This document shows, one piece after another, positions 9,260 to 17,956 of a stretch of DNA of 64,000 nucleotides (within the stretch, counting starts at the first letter, position 1; the number at the start of each line of letters is the position of its first letter). Under the pieces are notes generated by a model. The model ran no database searches, was not told where the DNA came from, and saw only the letters and a list, made by a program, of their open reading frames with translations. This stretch comes from TA-21 sp035620895. GTDB taxonomy: Archaea > Thermoproteota > Nitrososphaeria > Nitrososphaerales > Nitrososphaeraceae. The position numbers were made by a program, and so were the translations under genes. The stretch spans positions 62,001-126,000 of the forward strand of contig DASPFY010000004.1 of the NCBI GenBank assembly GCA_035620895.1, written 5' to 3'.

Positions 9260-10285
9260 ATGTTGACAGTAAAAGTAGCTGATAAAAAGGTAACTTTGGT
9301 TGAATCAGAATTACCAAAAGTAAATGAAGACGAAATGTTGGTAAGGATGCAGTCTTGTGGGATTTGTGGATCGGATTTAGAAAAGGTCTACGGGAATTAT
9401 GGAATGAGATCGTTGCGGGTAGGACATGAGCCTGCTGGAGTCGTCATTAAAGTTGGTAAAAATCTGAAAAAATTTCAGGTAGGAGACAGGGTTTTTGCTC
9501 ATCATCACGTAAGTTGCTATTCTTGCAGATATTGTTTACAGGGCAACTATACAATGTGTAACAACTATCAAACCAGCAACATTGAACCATGTGGATTATC
9601 GGAGGAATTTATTGTTCCAAAATGGAATATTGAACATGGAGGTGTTTTGAAACTTCCTGAATCAATATCATACGACGAAGCAGCGTTGATTGAACCATTT
9701 GCTTGCTGTATTAGAGGAATAAATAAAATTTCAATAAAACATGGAGATAATGTGGCAATTCTTGGCGCAGGACCAACTGGTGTAATGCATACATTGTTGG
9801 CCAGACTGTGGGGCGCAAACAACATAGTGGTTTCTGACGTTAACCAATTCAGGTTGAAGTTTGTTGAGAAATATGGTGTCACCGCAGTGAACTTGAATCT
9901 AGAAAAGCTGGATAATGTCATTAATAATAATACAGAAAGTTTGGGAGTTGATGTCACAATTTTGGCAACTGGTAGTATGAAGGCATTCGAAAGTTCGCTC
10001 AGAATAACACGAAGAGGAGGAAAGATACTGCTTTTTGGTGTTCCTTCAGTTGGTTCAAAGTGTGACCTAGACCTAAACTCTCTCTATTCCAATGAACAGA
10101 TAATCTTACCAAGCTACGGTGCTTCAGAGATAGAAACCAACCAGGCCCTATCATTAATGTCAGACAAATCAATTGATCTTTTGCCTCTTGTAACTCATCG
10201 TTTTAAACTTGGAGAATCAAACAATGCTTTCAAGTGCGCTCACGAAGCAGTAGATGCCATGAAAGTACTGGTAGTAACATCCTAG
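9260..10285 (+). CDS. Zinc-dependent medium-chain alcohol dehydrogenase
   Basis: A 341-residue MDR-family oxidoreductase. The catalytic zinc site is CGICGSD with Cys near residue 35 and GHEP near residue 58. The structural zinc cysteines are in the stretch around residues 84-100 (CYSCRYCLQGNYTMC). The Rossmann NAD(P) motif is LGAGPTGVMH near residues 170-179. It resembles threonine, sorbitol or glucose dehydrogenases. It lies 47 bases before an LsrF-like gene on the same strand, so the two may handle one carbohydrate or keto-phosphate substrate (inference). Confidence 0.88.
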   Translation: MLTVKVADKKVTLVESELPKVNEDEMLVRMQSCGICGSDLEKVYGNYGMRSLRVGHEPAGVVIKVGKNLKKFQVGDRVFAHHHVSCYSCRYCLQGNYTMCNNYQTSNIEPCGLSEEFIVPKWNIEHGGVLKLPESISYDEAALIEPFACCIRGINKISIKHGDNVAILGAGPTGVMHTLLARLWGANNIVVSDVNQFRLKFVEKYGVTAVNLNLEKLDNVINNNTESLGVDVTILATGSMKAFESSLRITRRGGKILLFGVPSVGSKCDLDLNSLYSNEQIILPSYGASEIETNQALSLMSDKSIDLLPLVTHRFKLGESNNAFKCAHEAVDAMKVLVVTS

Positions 10286-10332
10286 TTTTATTAATGAAAA
10301 CATAAATAACTTGTATAATCAGGTTATCTACC

Positions 10333-11151
10333 ATGGACTGGGGATTAAAAAATCGCTTATCAAGGATAATAACCCAACATGACGGTAAAGGGGTCATGTT
10401 AGCAGTTGATCATGGATATTTTCTAGGGCCTACGGAAAGATTAGAAGATCCGGAAAAGACCATCAAACCACTGTTAAAATATGCTGACTCTTTAATGCTC
10501 ACCAGAGGAGTTTTAAGGACGAGTGTCGCTCCTGAATCCAATATTCCTATAGTTCTACGTGTTTCTGGAGGTACAAGCATACTAGGTGAAGATCTTTCAA
10601 AGGAGACCATAACAACATCGATTGAAGAAGCAATAAGGCTCAATGCTGCATGTTTGGCTTTGTCTATTTTTGTTGGAGGTAAATACGAACAGCAAACACT
10701 AAGCAATCTTTCCAAACTGGTAGATGAAGGTGAAAAATACGGAATTCCAGTCTTAGCAGTTACTGCAGTTGGAAAAGAAATGGCCAGAGATTCAAGATAC
10801 CTAGGACTATCCTGTAGAATTGCTGCAGAATTGGGTGCGCATTTGGTAAAGACCTATTACTGTGAAAAATTTGAAGAGGTAGTTGAGGGATGTCCAGTGC
10901 CGGTCATTATTGCTGGGGGTAAAAAGTTACCAGAAAAAGATGCGCTAAATCTGACTTTTAATGCAATAAGGGATGGGGCGTCTGGTGTTGACATGGGCAG
11001 GAATATTTGGCAATCAGATCACCCTATTGAGATGATTCAAGCAGTTAGAGCAATAGTGCATGACGGATTATCAGTAGAAGAGTCATTCAATTCATTCTTT
11101 TTGGAGAAAGGATTGAGATCTAATAAATTGGAAACCCTAAATACGCGATAA
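10333..11151 (+). CDS. LsrF-like class I aldolase/thiolase
   Basis: A 272-residue TIM-barrel protein of the DeoC/FbaB aldolase superfamily. From memory it matches bacterial LsrF (3-hydroxy-5-phosphonooxypentane-2,4-dione thiolase) across its length: DWGLKNRLSRI, VMLAVDHGYFLGPT, GAHLVKTYY with the Schiff-base lysine near residue 175, PVIIAGGKKLPE and SGVDMGRNIWQSDHP. It is also related to the archaeal ADH synthase (aroA-prime) of the alternative shikimate route. No lsr transporter or kinase is nearby, so quorum-signal processing is unlikely. Aldolase or transaldol-type sugar-phosphate chemistry is the safer call. Confidence 0.85.
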   Translation: MDWGLKNRLSRIITQHDGKGVMLAVDHGYFLGPTERLEDPEKTIKPLLKYADSLMLTRGVLRTSVAPESNIPIVLRVSGGTSILGEDLSKETITTSIEEAIRLNAACLALSIFVGGKYEQQTLSNLSKLVDEGEKYGIPVLAVTAVGKEMARDSRYLGLSCRIAAELGAHLVKTYYCEKFEEVVEGCPVPVIIAGGKKLPEKDALNLTFNAIRDGASGVDMGRNIWQSDHPIEMIQAVRAIVHDGLSVEESFNSFFLEKGLRSNKLETLNTR

Positions 11152-11173
11152 ATTTTTTTAGTGGATATAATTT

Positions 11174-11187
11174 CATGTTTTAACATG
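11174..11187. repeat. Perfect inverted repeat over a start codon
   Basis: CATGTT and AACATG are separated by two bases, and the last three bases are the ATG of the C2H2 microprotein. This could be an operator for autoregulation; no direct proof. Confidence 0.4.
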
Positions 11188-11310
11188 TCAGAATATGAGG
11201 GGGGTACTTTTAGATGCAAGGTATGCGCAAAGGAGTTTCTAACAAAGAATGAATGTGATGCTCATTATGATGATATTCATAGAGATGAAGTTGCAAACGT
11301 TGGTGAATAA
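11185..11310 (+). CDS. C2H2 zinc-finger microprotein, 41 aa
   Basis: A 41-residue frame with one complete classical zinc finger: Cys11, Cys14, His27 and His32 (C-x2-C-x12-H-x4-H) with the expected phenylalanine at residue 18. It consists of little else than the finger. Small C2H2 proteins are known in archaea and mostly have no assigned role; DNA or protein binding is likely. ATG start, closely following an AT-rich stretch that could serve as box A. Confidence 0.75.
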   Translation: MSEYEGGTFRCKVCAKEFLTKNECDAHYDDIHRDEVANVGE

Positions 11311-11396
11311 CTGCCTGTAAGGCAAATCATTAATGTAATCCGGATGAAATAATGTTAGATTTTTTAATGACCAAATTAATTTAATGTAAGATCTAG

Positions 11397-12635
11397 TTGA
11401 AAATTGCAGATGTAATTTTATTTGAAATTGGGATTTGTGCTCTTGAAGATTCCAATTTAGTTTACAAAAGGAAATTTGATAACCCCGTAGTTGAATATTC
11501 TTCGATCACACAAAGTAAAGATAATTACATAATTGATTTGATTTCCATGTTAAGAAATTATGATCAGGTGCGAGTTAATAATAAGAACCTAATAGAAATT
11601 TTTCAACGCGAAAATTTTGACGTTAAACTAATGTCCGATTCTACGCAAAATGAGATAAACCTCAATAAACTGGATCTTATCATAAAATTTGGATTATCAG
11701 ATAAGAAAGATGAATTAGCTGCAATTCTGCAAAAATTTGCAATAAATCTTTCATCTATGAAAGTGAAGGAGACTTCCGAAAAATTAGATCTTCATTTGGT
11801 TCAAGCGGTCAATACATTAGATGAGCTGGATGAAATAATAAATACAATCAGTACTAGGATTCGTGAGTGGTATGGACTCCATTTTCCAGAATTGGATTAT
11901 TTACTTCAAAATATCGTTACATATTCCAATATCGTAAGAGATGCAGGATCAAGGGAAAATATTAGCAAAGAACTCTTAACTCAACTTGAGGTACCTGAAA
12001 AGAAAATTGAGATGATTCAACTAGCAATATCAAAAAGTCAGGGAGGAGACCTTACTGTTGAAAGCTCTGAATCGCTAAAAGTTTTGGCATCCCAAGTAAT
12101 AAAGTTATCAGAATTGAGAACGAATCTTTCTAACACAATAGAAAACCTGATGGAGAAACTTGCACCAAATTTGAAGAACATCCTTACTGCGACTATAGGC
12201 GCCAGATTAATTGCGAAAGCAGGTAGTCTTATTAGATTGGCACAGATGCCTTCGAGTACAATTCAAATTATTGGAGCAGAAAAAGCCTTGTTTCGTGCAC
12301 TAAAAACAGGGACCAGACCTCCAAAACATGGTCTATTATTTCAGCATCATTCAGTTAACTCTGCTCCAAAATGGCAGAGGGGTAAAATTGCTCGTGCTTT
12401 GTCTTCAAAAATAGCTATTGCAGTAAGGATAGATGTGTACCGCAATGCCTCACTGGATAACTCATTATTAGATAAATTGACAAAGAGAATTGAAACTATT
12501 CAAAAGATTTATCATGAGCCTCCGAAAGGCAAGGAATCTTTCGAAGATAGGGGCAGATTCATGAACAGAAGACCAAACAGATCTATGAAATTCAAGAGAA
12601 AGAAGATGCGTCATGAAAAACGTAGACGCCATTAG
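11397..12635 (+). CDS. nop5: Nop5/Nop56-type C/D box RNP core protein
   Basis: Core protein of the archaeal box C/D RNP that guides 2-prime-O-methylation of rRNA and tRNA. Length is 412 residues. It has an N-terminal fibrillarin-binding domain, a central coiled coil (about residues 120-250), then the Nop domain with GARLIAKAGS and GAEKALFRALKTG near residues 265-310. A lysine/arginine tail ends the protein (KFKRKKMRHEKRRRH). TTG start. Its last 23 bases overlap the fibrillarin gene, its methyltransferase partner. Confidence 0.95.
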   Translation: MKIADVILFEIGICALEDSNLVYKRKFDNPVVEYSSITQSKDNYIIDLISMLRNYDQVRVNNKNLIEIFQRENFDVKLMSDSTQNEINLNKLDLIIKFGLSDKKDELAAILQKFAINLSSMKVKETSEKLDLHLVQAVNTLDELDEIINTISTRIREWYGLHFPELDYLLQNIVTYSNIVRDAGSRENISKELLTQLEVPEKKIEMIQLAISKSQGGDLTVESSESLKVLASQVIKLSELRTNLSNTIENLMEKLAPNLKNILTATIGARLIAKAGSLIRLAQMPSSTIQIIGAEKALFRALKTGTRPPKHGLLFQHHSVNSAPKWQRGKIARALSSKIAIAVRIDVYRNASLDNSLLDKLTKRIETIQKIYHEPPKGKESFEDRGRFMNRRPNRSMKFKRKKMRHEKRRRH

Positions 12636-13287
12636 TTACGTTACTGTAAATGGAAAGGAGCATATAGCAACAATAAACCTATTGAAGGGAGTAACTCTTT
12701 ATGGGGAAAAACTTATCTCCAGAGACGGAAATGAATACAGAACATGGGATCCATTTAGAAGTAAATTAGCAGCTGCATATATCAAGGGACTTCATTTTGA
12801 GTTTTCTAATGTTGGCAACGTATTATATCTAGGAGCATCTACAGGAACTACTGTAAGTCACTTGTCCGACATAGTTGGACAATCTGGCAAAATTTTTGCT
12901 GTGGAGTCTTCAACAAGAGTTGCAAGAGAGTTGATTTCAAACGTTTCCTCCAAGAGAACTAATGTAATACCTATAATAGAAGATGCAAGAAAACCCAGAA
13001 GCTATTTTTCTATTTATGACAAAATGGATCTCGTTTATTGCGATATTGCCCAACCCGATCAAACGACTATTGCGATTGATAACTGTAAAATATATCTTAA
13101 AGAAACAAAGGCAATGCTCCTTGTTATTAAGACTAGAAGTATTGACGTTACAATGTCCCCAAAGAATGTAATATCACAAGAAATTAAAAAATTAGAAAGC
13201 AATTCATTTGAAATCAAACAGAAAATAGATCTTGACCCTTTTGACAAGGATCACGCAATGATAAACGCAATTTTCTATCCAAAATAG
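12613..13287 (+). CDS. flpA: Fibrillarin, rRNA/tRNA 2-prime-O-methyltransferase
   Basis: SAM-dependent catalytic subunit of the box C/D RNP, 224 residues, the usual archaeal size. The SAM-binding loop is LYLGASTGTTVSHLSD at about residues 73-88, with the acidic SAM ligand in AVESS near residue 97 and the DLVYCDIAQPDQ motif near residue 138. The ATG overlaps the end of nop5 by 23 bases, so the two are translationally coupled. No L7Ae gene is seen beside them. Confidence 0.96.
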   Translation: MKNVDAISYVTVNGKEHIATINLLKGVTLYGEKLISRDGNEYRTWDPFRSKLAAAYIKGLHFEFSNVGNVLYLGASTGTTVSHLSDIVGQSGKIFAVESSTRVARELISNVSSKRTNVIPIIEDARKPRSYFSIYDKMDLVYCDIAQPDQTTIAIDNCKIYLKETKAMLLVIKTRSIDVTMSPKNVISQEIKKLESNSFEIKQKIDLDPFDKDHAMINAIFYPK

Positions 13288-13293
13288 TGGATA

Positions 13294-13926
13294 CTAATGA
13301 CTAGTACCTGACACGATCAGTTGAGCAGGTTTCCATGATTTTCTAGCAATTGGAGGAATTTCATTATTTTGTCTATACCATTCTTTTACAAACTTTATTG
13401 TTTTCTTGTCGGACGGATAACCACTTCCAATATCCCCGTATTCCATCCGAATTTTGCTTATCTCAAAATCACGCATAACCTTTGCAATAATAGAAGCCCC
13501 AGATACTACCACATTCAATCTGTCCGCGTGGTGCATTGAAATCAATTTCGTATGATTTCGTTTAAGAAAACTACTGATAGTTCTCTGATACCTGGAAGGA
13601 TTCACATCACATGAATCAACGTATGTCTTGTGAGATTTCATATTTCCAATCGTAATGGCCATTGCCTCAGCTTCAAGAAGGTTTAGATTGTTTCTTAAAA
13701 CATGGAAATCAATATCTTCAATACCTATTCTACATATACAAATTGATTCTGCAATGTTAACGATACGCCCAAAAAGAATATGTCTTTTTTTTGGAGTAAG
13801 CAATTTCGAATCTTTAATTTCAGACTTAATGAGTTCTGAAATGGATTTTTTGGTTACGCACATTCCGGCCACGATAATCGGGCCTAGCAAAGATCCTCTA
13901 CCGGCTTCATCTACTCCACAAATTAT
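13294..13926 (-). CDS. rnhB: Ribonuclease HII, start codon unclear
   Basis: Cleaves RNA in RNA-DNA hybrids and single ribonucleotides in DNA. The active-site motif GVDEAGRGSLLGP and downstream residues (YVDSCD; HHADRLNVVVSGASIIAKVMRD) are present, giving about 210 residues. The DEAGRG motif lies upstream of the first in-frame ATG, GTG or TTG (a TTG ending at base 13890). The frame is open to a stop at 13966-13968, but offers only ATA (13926) or ATT as initiators. I place the start at ATA 13926 by alignment with the usual M-I-x-C-G-V-D start. A non-canonical initiator or a sequence error upstream would both explain this. Confidence 0.85.
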   Translation of the reverse strand: MICGVDEAGRGSLLGPIIVAGMCVTKKSISELIKSEIKDSKLLTPKKRHILFGRIVNIAESICICRIGIEDIDFHVLRNNLNLLEAEAMAITIGNMKSHKTYVDSCDVNPSRYQRTISSFLKRNHTKLISMHHADRLNVVVSGASIIAKVMRDFEISKIRMEYGDIGSGYPSDKKTIKFVKEWYRQNNEIPPIARKSWKPAQLIVSGTSH

Positions 13927-14047
13927 ACTCTTATTGCCAGTGAACTCTAATCCCTTGAATCCAAATCAAGATATTGTTGGTATTTTATCCTTGCCCCAGC
14001 AATCATGATATATTAGTAGCCAAAGTTTATCTTACAATCTACCAGGA

Positions 14048-15220
14048 TTGCAATATGATGTTTCAAGGATCAAAGAAGGTAAAACAATTCTTCTAGTTCC
14101 AAGTTCATCACTTACTGAGATCGTACCACCGAAAAATCCTGCTTTTTTCAATCCGAATGCAAAATGGAATAGAGATATCTCCATGCTAGTCTACAAAATA
14201 CAAGCTTCATCAAATTACAACCGTACCTTTGCTGACTCTATATGCGGCGTAGGAGCAAGAGGATTAAGAGCTTCAGTAGAAGTTCCGAAAATAGATACAA
14301 TTTATTTCAACGATCTAAATCCTATTGCTATAGAACTTGCTAAAGAGAGCGCAAAATTGAACCAGGTAGGGAACAAATGTCTATTTGGTTCTAATGATGT
14401 TTGCAAATTCTTAAATTTTGAAGAGCATGAATCCCGAAAATTTGACATCGTAGACCTAGATCCGTTTGGAAGTCCATCACCTTATGTGGATTGTGTTTTG
14501 CGATCAGTAAGTAATCGTGGATTGATATCAATTACTGCAACAGACACTGCAGTATTATGTGGAGTCTATCCAAATGTATGCTATCGAAAATATTATGCAT
14601 TCCCCATAAGGACTGAATATTCCAATGAAATCGGTATAAGGATTTTGCTCTCTTTTATAGCACTAAATGCATCCAGATTCGATTTATCTATTGTCCCATA
14701 TTTTTGCCATACTAATCTTCACTATATGCGAGTCTATCTGGGGGTAATGTTTGGAAGTTCACTTGCAAATTCTATTTCCTCGAAAATAGGATTTCTTAAA
14801 CATTGTCAGAATTGTAAAAATAGAACCATTGAACATCTTAAAGAGCAAAATTTGGTTTGTGAAATATGTGGTCAAAAATGTAATTTGGCAGGACCGCTAT
14901 GGATAGATCCTATTTATGATTCTGAATTTGTGAGCGCAATGTTAACTGAATTGGAAAAGGCCAAAGAAAACTCTCTGCAAATCAATGATTATAACAGATT
15001 GCTTAAATTGATACAAACCTGCAGTAGTGAACTATCATTTCCTTCATATTTTGATACAGATAGAATTGCATCCATTGCAAAAAAGAGCTCAATTTCTCTG
15101 GATAAAGTTATTAGTATTCTCTCAAGCAATGGATTCAATGTATCCAAGACGATTATGAACGAAAAGGGATTCAAAACCAATGCAACACTGAAGGAAATAG
15201 TGAATCTCATTTACGAATAA
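14048..15220 (+). CDS. trm1: tRNA (guanine26-N2)-dimethyltransferase
   Basis: Adds two methyl groups to N2 of G26 in tRNA using SAM. Length is 390 residues, typical for archaeal Trm1. Visible features are the catalytic DLDPFGSPSPYVDC near residues 138-151, the SAM-binding region around FADSICGVGARGLRAS, and a zinc ribbon of two CxxC pairs (CQNC and CEIC) around residues 258-280. TTG start 122 bases from the divergent rnhB, with which it shares the intergenic region. Confidence 0.95.
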   Translation: MQYDVSRIKEGKTILLVPSSSLTEIVPPKNPAFFNPNAKWNRDISMLVYKIQASSNYNRTFADSICGVGARGLRASVEVPKIDTIYFNDLNPIAIELAKESAKLNQVGNKCLFGSNDVCKFLNFEEHESRKFDIVDLDPFGSPSPYVDCVLRSVSNRGLISITATDTAVLCGVYPNVCYRKYYAFPIRTEYSNEIGIRILLSFIALNASRFDLSIVPYFCHTNLHYMRVYLGVMFGSSLANSISSKIGFLKHCQNCKNRTIEHLKEQNLVCEICGQKCNLAGPLWIDPIYDSEFVSAMLTELEKAKENSLQINDYNRLLKLIQTCSSELSFPSYFDTDRIASIAKKSSISLDKVISILSSNGFNVSKTIMNEKGFKTNATLKEIVNLIYE

Positions 15221-15307
15221 ATAGTAATTTATAGAAATAGCGTGATTAAGAGAATGTATTGTGGGTGGTATTCAAATTGATTAGTTTAACATTAGAGGGG
15301 CGAAAAC

Positions 15308-16093
15308 GTGAAATTACAAGTTAGAAATCTATCTAAAAGATTCAAAACATCAATTTCGAATAAAGTTGAATACGTTACGGCAATTGAAAATATCGACCTC
15401 ACGATTAATGATGGAGAATTTGTGTGCATTACTGGACCTTCTGGATGCGGAAAATCTACTCTTCTTAACATTCTTGCAGGACTCGATAAACCTACCGAAG
15501 GAGAAATCATTCTTAACGGTCATGAAATCAACGGAACAGGACCAGATAGAATTATGGTTTTCCAAGAGAATGCTTTGTTTCCCTGGCTCAAAGTAATAGA
15601 AAATGTTGAATTTGGCCTAAAAATAGCTGGTTTGCAAAAAGACAAGAGACGTCATATAGCATTTGCGCACCTAGAAACCATGCAACTGACAAAATTTGCA
15701 GATTCATACGTGTATCAGCTATCTGGTGGTATGAAACAAAGAGTGGCTCTTGCAAGAGCACTTGTTATGGACCCAGAAATATTGCTTATGGATGAACCAT
15801 TTGCCTCGCTTGATTCCCAAACACGAGACTTACTTTCGGTTGAATTGCAACTAATTTGGTCAAAGACAAGAAAAACCATCATATTTGTAACTCATAATAT
15901 AATGGAATCTGTATGTCTTGGTGATAGAGTATTTGTGTTCACCAATAGACCAGGAAAAATCAAAAGGGAAATTACTATTGAGCATAGAAGACCAAGACTT
16001 ACTGAGGATGACGAACTCAAACCCTATTACAGGGAAGTCTTGGACGAATTGAGGAATGAAATTAGTGCTGCACGCAAACAAAAATCTGACTAA
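15308..16093 (+). CDS. ABC transporter ATP-binding protein, NrtD/SsuB/TauB type
   Basis: A 261-residue ATPase of the nitrate/sulfonate/taurine importer subfamily. Walker A is GPSGCGKST at about residues 43-51, the ABC signature is LSGGMKQR near residue 139, and Walker B is ILLMDEPFASLD near residue 160. Substrate-binding and permease genes are missing on both sides, so it must pair with subunits encoded elsewhere. GTG start. It converges on the MetF-like gene with a 4-base overlap. Confidence 0.9.
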   Translation: MKLQVRNLSKRFKTSISNKVEYVTAIENIDLTINDGEFVCITGPSGCGKSTLLNILAGLDKPTEGEIILNGHEINGTGPDRIMVFQENALFPWLKVIENVEFGLKIAGLQKDKRRHIAFAHLETMQLTKFADSYVYQLSGGMKQRVALARALVMDPEILLMDEPFASLDSQTRDLLSVELQLIWSKTRKTIIFVTHNIMESVCLGDRVFVFTNRPGKIKREITIEHRRPRLTEDDELKPYYREVLDELRNEISAARKQKSD

Positions 16094-16863
16094 TTTTTCT
16101 TTAGCTTCTTAACAAGGTCCAGCCCATCTTCAAAACTATTTGGAGAACACAGAAGTACTTTATCTGTCAAATTGCCTGCTTCACGAATAAAATTTTCTGG
16201 CTCATTTTCATAGGAACCCCAGTCCAGACCGATATTCTTGGCTGACATTTCATTTCTCGTTGATGGACACATTATACAGGGGATAACATCAATACTATAT
16301 GGTGTCGACACACTAACAATCTCCTTCAAATTCTCGATAGAACATATCGACTGTGTGACAAAAGCGCGCGGTCTTGCTTTAAGTTTATTCTCAATATTTA
16401 CATTCTCTACGATCTTCTTTGGAAATGATAAATCCAGTTTTATGTAGTTATTAAAATTGAGCTCTGAGAGAGTTTTAATAGCCTTAGTCGGTGCGACGTC
16501 AAAGATTTTATTACCAATAACGGGGTCATCTCCACGAAGAATTAGGACGCTGTAGACTCTAGATAAGATAGCATCTGTGATAAATTGGAGTAATGAAATA
16601 AGATTTTTATCATAAAGTCTGCACGTACAGCTGATCGGTTTCGATATTCCCATCCGCTTTAACATTGAAACCAGCATCAAACTTGAAACCCGAGGGACAC
16701 CAAGGACATTATCTGTCAAATGGATTCCATCAACATATTCTGATATACGTTTTGTTCTTGACAAAAATAGGTCAATATTTTTGTTTATTGCATCATTATC
16801 AAAATGATTATTGTAAAGAACCTTTGGAGGATTCATTTCATAAATAACGTTAATATCCATCAA
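16090..16863 (-). CDS. Methylenetetrahydrofolate reductase-like (MetF) protein
   Basis: A 257-residue TIM-barrel protein of the MetF family, shorter than the bacterial enzyme (about 290). Typical pieces are the N-terminal YEMNPPK, the middle LILRGDDP and the later LDLSFPKK. It would reduce methylene-tetrahydrofolate or methylene-tetrahydropterin to the methyl form, but the cofactor is not certain. Start is TTG at 16863 or ATG at 16860. It ends within 4 bases of the end of the convergent ABC ATPase. Confidence 0.75.
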   Translation of the reverse strand: MMDINVIYEMNPPKVLYNNHFDNDAINKNIDLFLSRTKRISEYVDGIHLTDNVLGVPRVSSLMLVSMLKRMGISKPISCTCRLYDKNLISLLQFITDAILSRVYSVLILRGDDPVIGNKIFDVAPTKAIKTLSELNFNNYIKLDLSFPKKIVENVNIENKLKARPRAFVTQSICSIENLKEIVSVSTPYSIDVIPCIMCPSTRNEMSAKNIGLDWGSYENEPENFIREAGNLTDKVLLCSPNSFEDGLDLVKKLKKN

Positions 16864-16930
16864 TATCTCACAATATTAATCATAATTAAATCCTTAATTT
16901 ATAATCTTAAAATTTCTCTATGATCTATGT

Positions 16931-17581
16931 TTGCATAAATTTAGCTTCAGAGATCTTATTATTTGGTTAATGAGTAATACCCAAGATGATTCGCATTTGT
17001 ACGATGAAAAACTAATCAAGGATTTGATATCTCCTGCTTTGAATAAGCAATCGATTTTTCCATCACCAATGAAAGAATTTAAATTTGCAGCTGTGATGAT
17101 AACAATTCATTTCACAAATAGAAACCCAAATGTAATTTTAATAAAAAGAACAAGAATTGTGAAAAATCACGCTGGTGAAATTTCTTTTCCAGGTGGCAAT
17201 TTTATGAAAGTTGACATTGACATGTTAGAAACTGCAATAAGAGAAACGAGCGAGGAGGTCGGAATCAAGATCAAAAGAGAGCAAGTAATTGGTCACTTGA
17301 ATGCAGAGAGAACGTTGAGTTCACGTTATATAATTTATCCATACGTTACGTTATTGGACAGGATACCGGTAGTAATTGATACCAATTATGAGGTAGAAAA
17401 AATCATAGATGCTCCACTCATCCCTTTACTTAAAAGTAGAGAGAGGGACATAAAACACCAGCAAGAATATTCGATCCCTCAGCTACCTAAATTTACATAT
17501 GAAAATCAGATTATATGGGGAGCTACGGCAAGAATTCTGGACCAACTTGCAAAACTATTCTCACCACGGATTGACTCCTGA
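16931..17581 (+). CDS. NUDIX hydrolase, CoA pyrophosphatase type
   Basis: A 216-residue NUDIX protein. The Nudix box runs from FPGGNF at about residue 88 through AIRETSEEVGI near residue 112. The preceding LIKRTRIVKNHAGEISFPGG-type sequence matches the CoA-diphosphatase signature (UPF0035). That subfamily cleaves CoA to 4-phosphopantetheine and 3,5-ADP. The listed start is TTG at 16931; an ATG at 16970 (MSNTQDD) is an equally plausible start. Confidence 0.88.
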   Translation: MHKFSFRDLIIWLMSNTQDDSHLYDEKLIKDLISPALNKQSIFPSPMKEFKFAAVMITIHFTNRNPNVILIKRTRIVKNHAGEISFPGGNFMKVDIDMLETAIRETSEEVGIKIKREQVIGHLNAERTLSSRYIIYPYVTLLDRIPVVIDTNYEVEKIIDAPLIPLLKSRERDIKHQQEYSIPQLPKFTYENQIIWGATARILDQLAKLFSPRIDS

Positions 17582-17643
17582 GAGGTTAAAATAATTTGAG
17601 GGATCGAATATAACTACAGTATTGTACTGGATATCATTCGGAC

Positions 17644-17853
17644 TCAATAAGCATGTACTTCAGATTTATGTTTCCTCAAACTTCTGAAAGTACCGAATTT
17701 CATTGGGCATTTGTCACATTTCCATAGATTTACCTTTGCCTGACTGTAAAATGTATATGATTGATTTCCGCTCTCATACTTACCTGTCCTTGTATTGTAA
17801 TTTACAGGATTGTAATTAATTCTGTACTTGATTCTTGATGCGTTTATTTTCAA
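17644..17853 (-). CDS. C2H2 zinc-finger protein, 69 aa
   Basis: A 69-residue protein with a Tyr/Asn-rich N-terminal half and a classical C2H2 finger at its C-terminus: CDKCPMKFGTFRSLRKHKSEVH, that is C-x2-C with His after a basic helix (RSLRKHK). The helix residues suggest DNA contact. TTG start. It sits between the NUDIX gene and the UbiD-family gene on the opposite strand. It is one of two C2H2 microproteins within 6.5 kb. Confidence 0.75.
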   Translation of the reverse strand: MKINASRIKYRINYNPVNYNTRTGKYESGNQSYTFYSQAKVNLWKCDKCPMKFGTFRSLRKHKSEVHAY

Positions 17854-17956
17854 TTCCCAAGCTATTGAATTCTTTATTTAAAAAAAGTGAAGTTAATTGA
17901 ACAATAGGAACATATCAACCTTATTTTACAAACTCTAGATCAACAAAACTAATATC

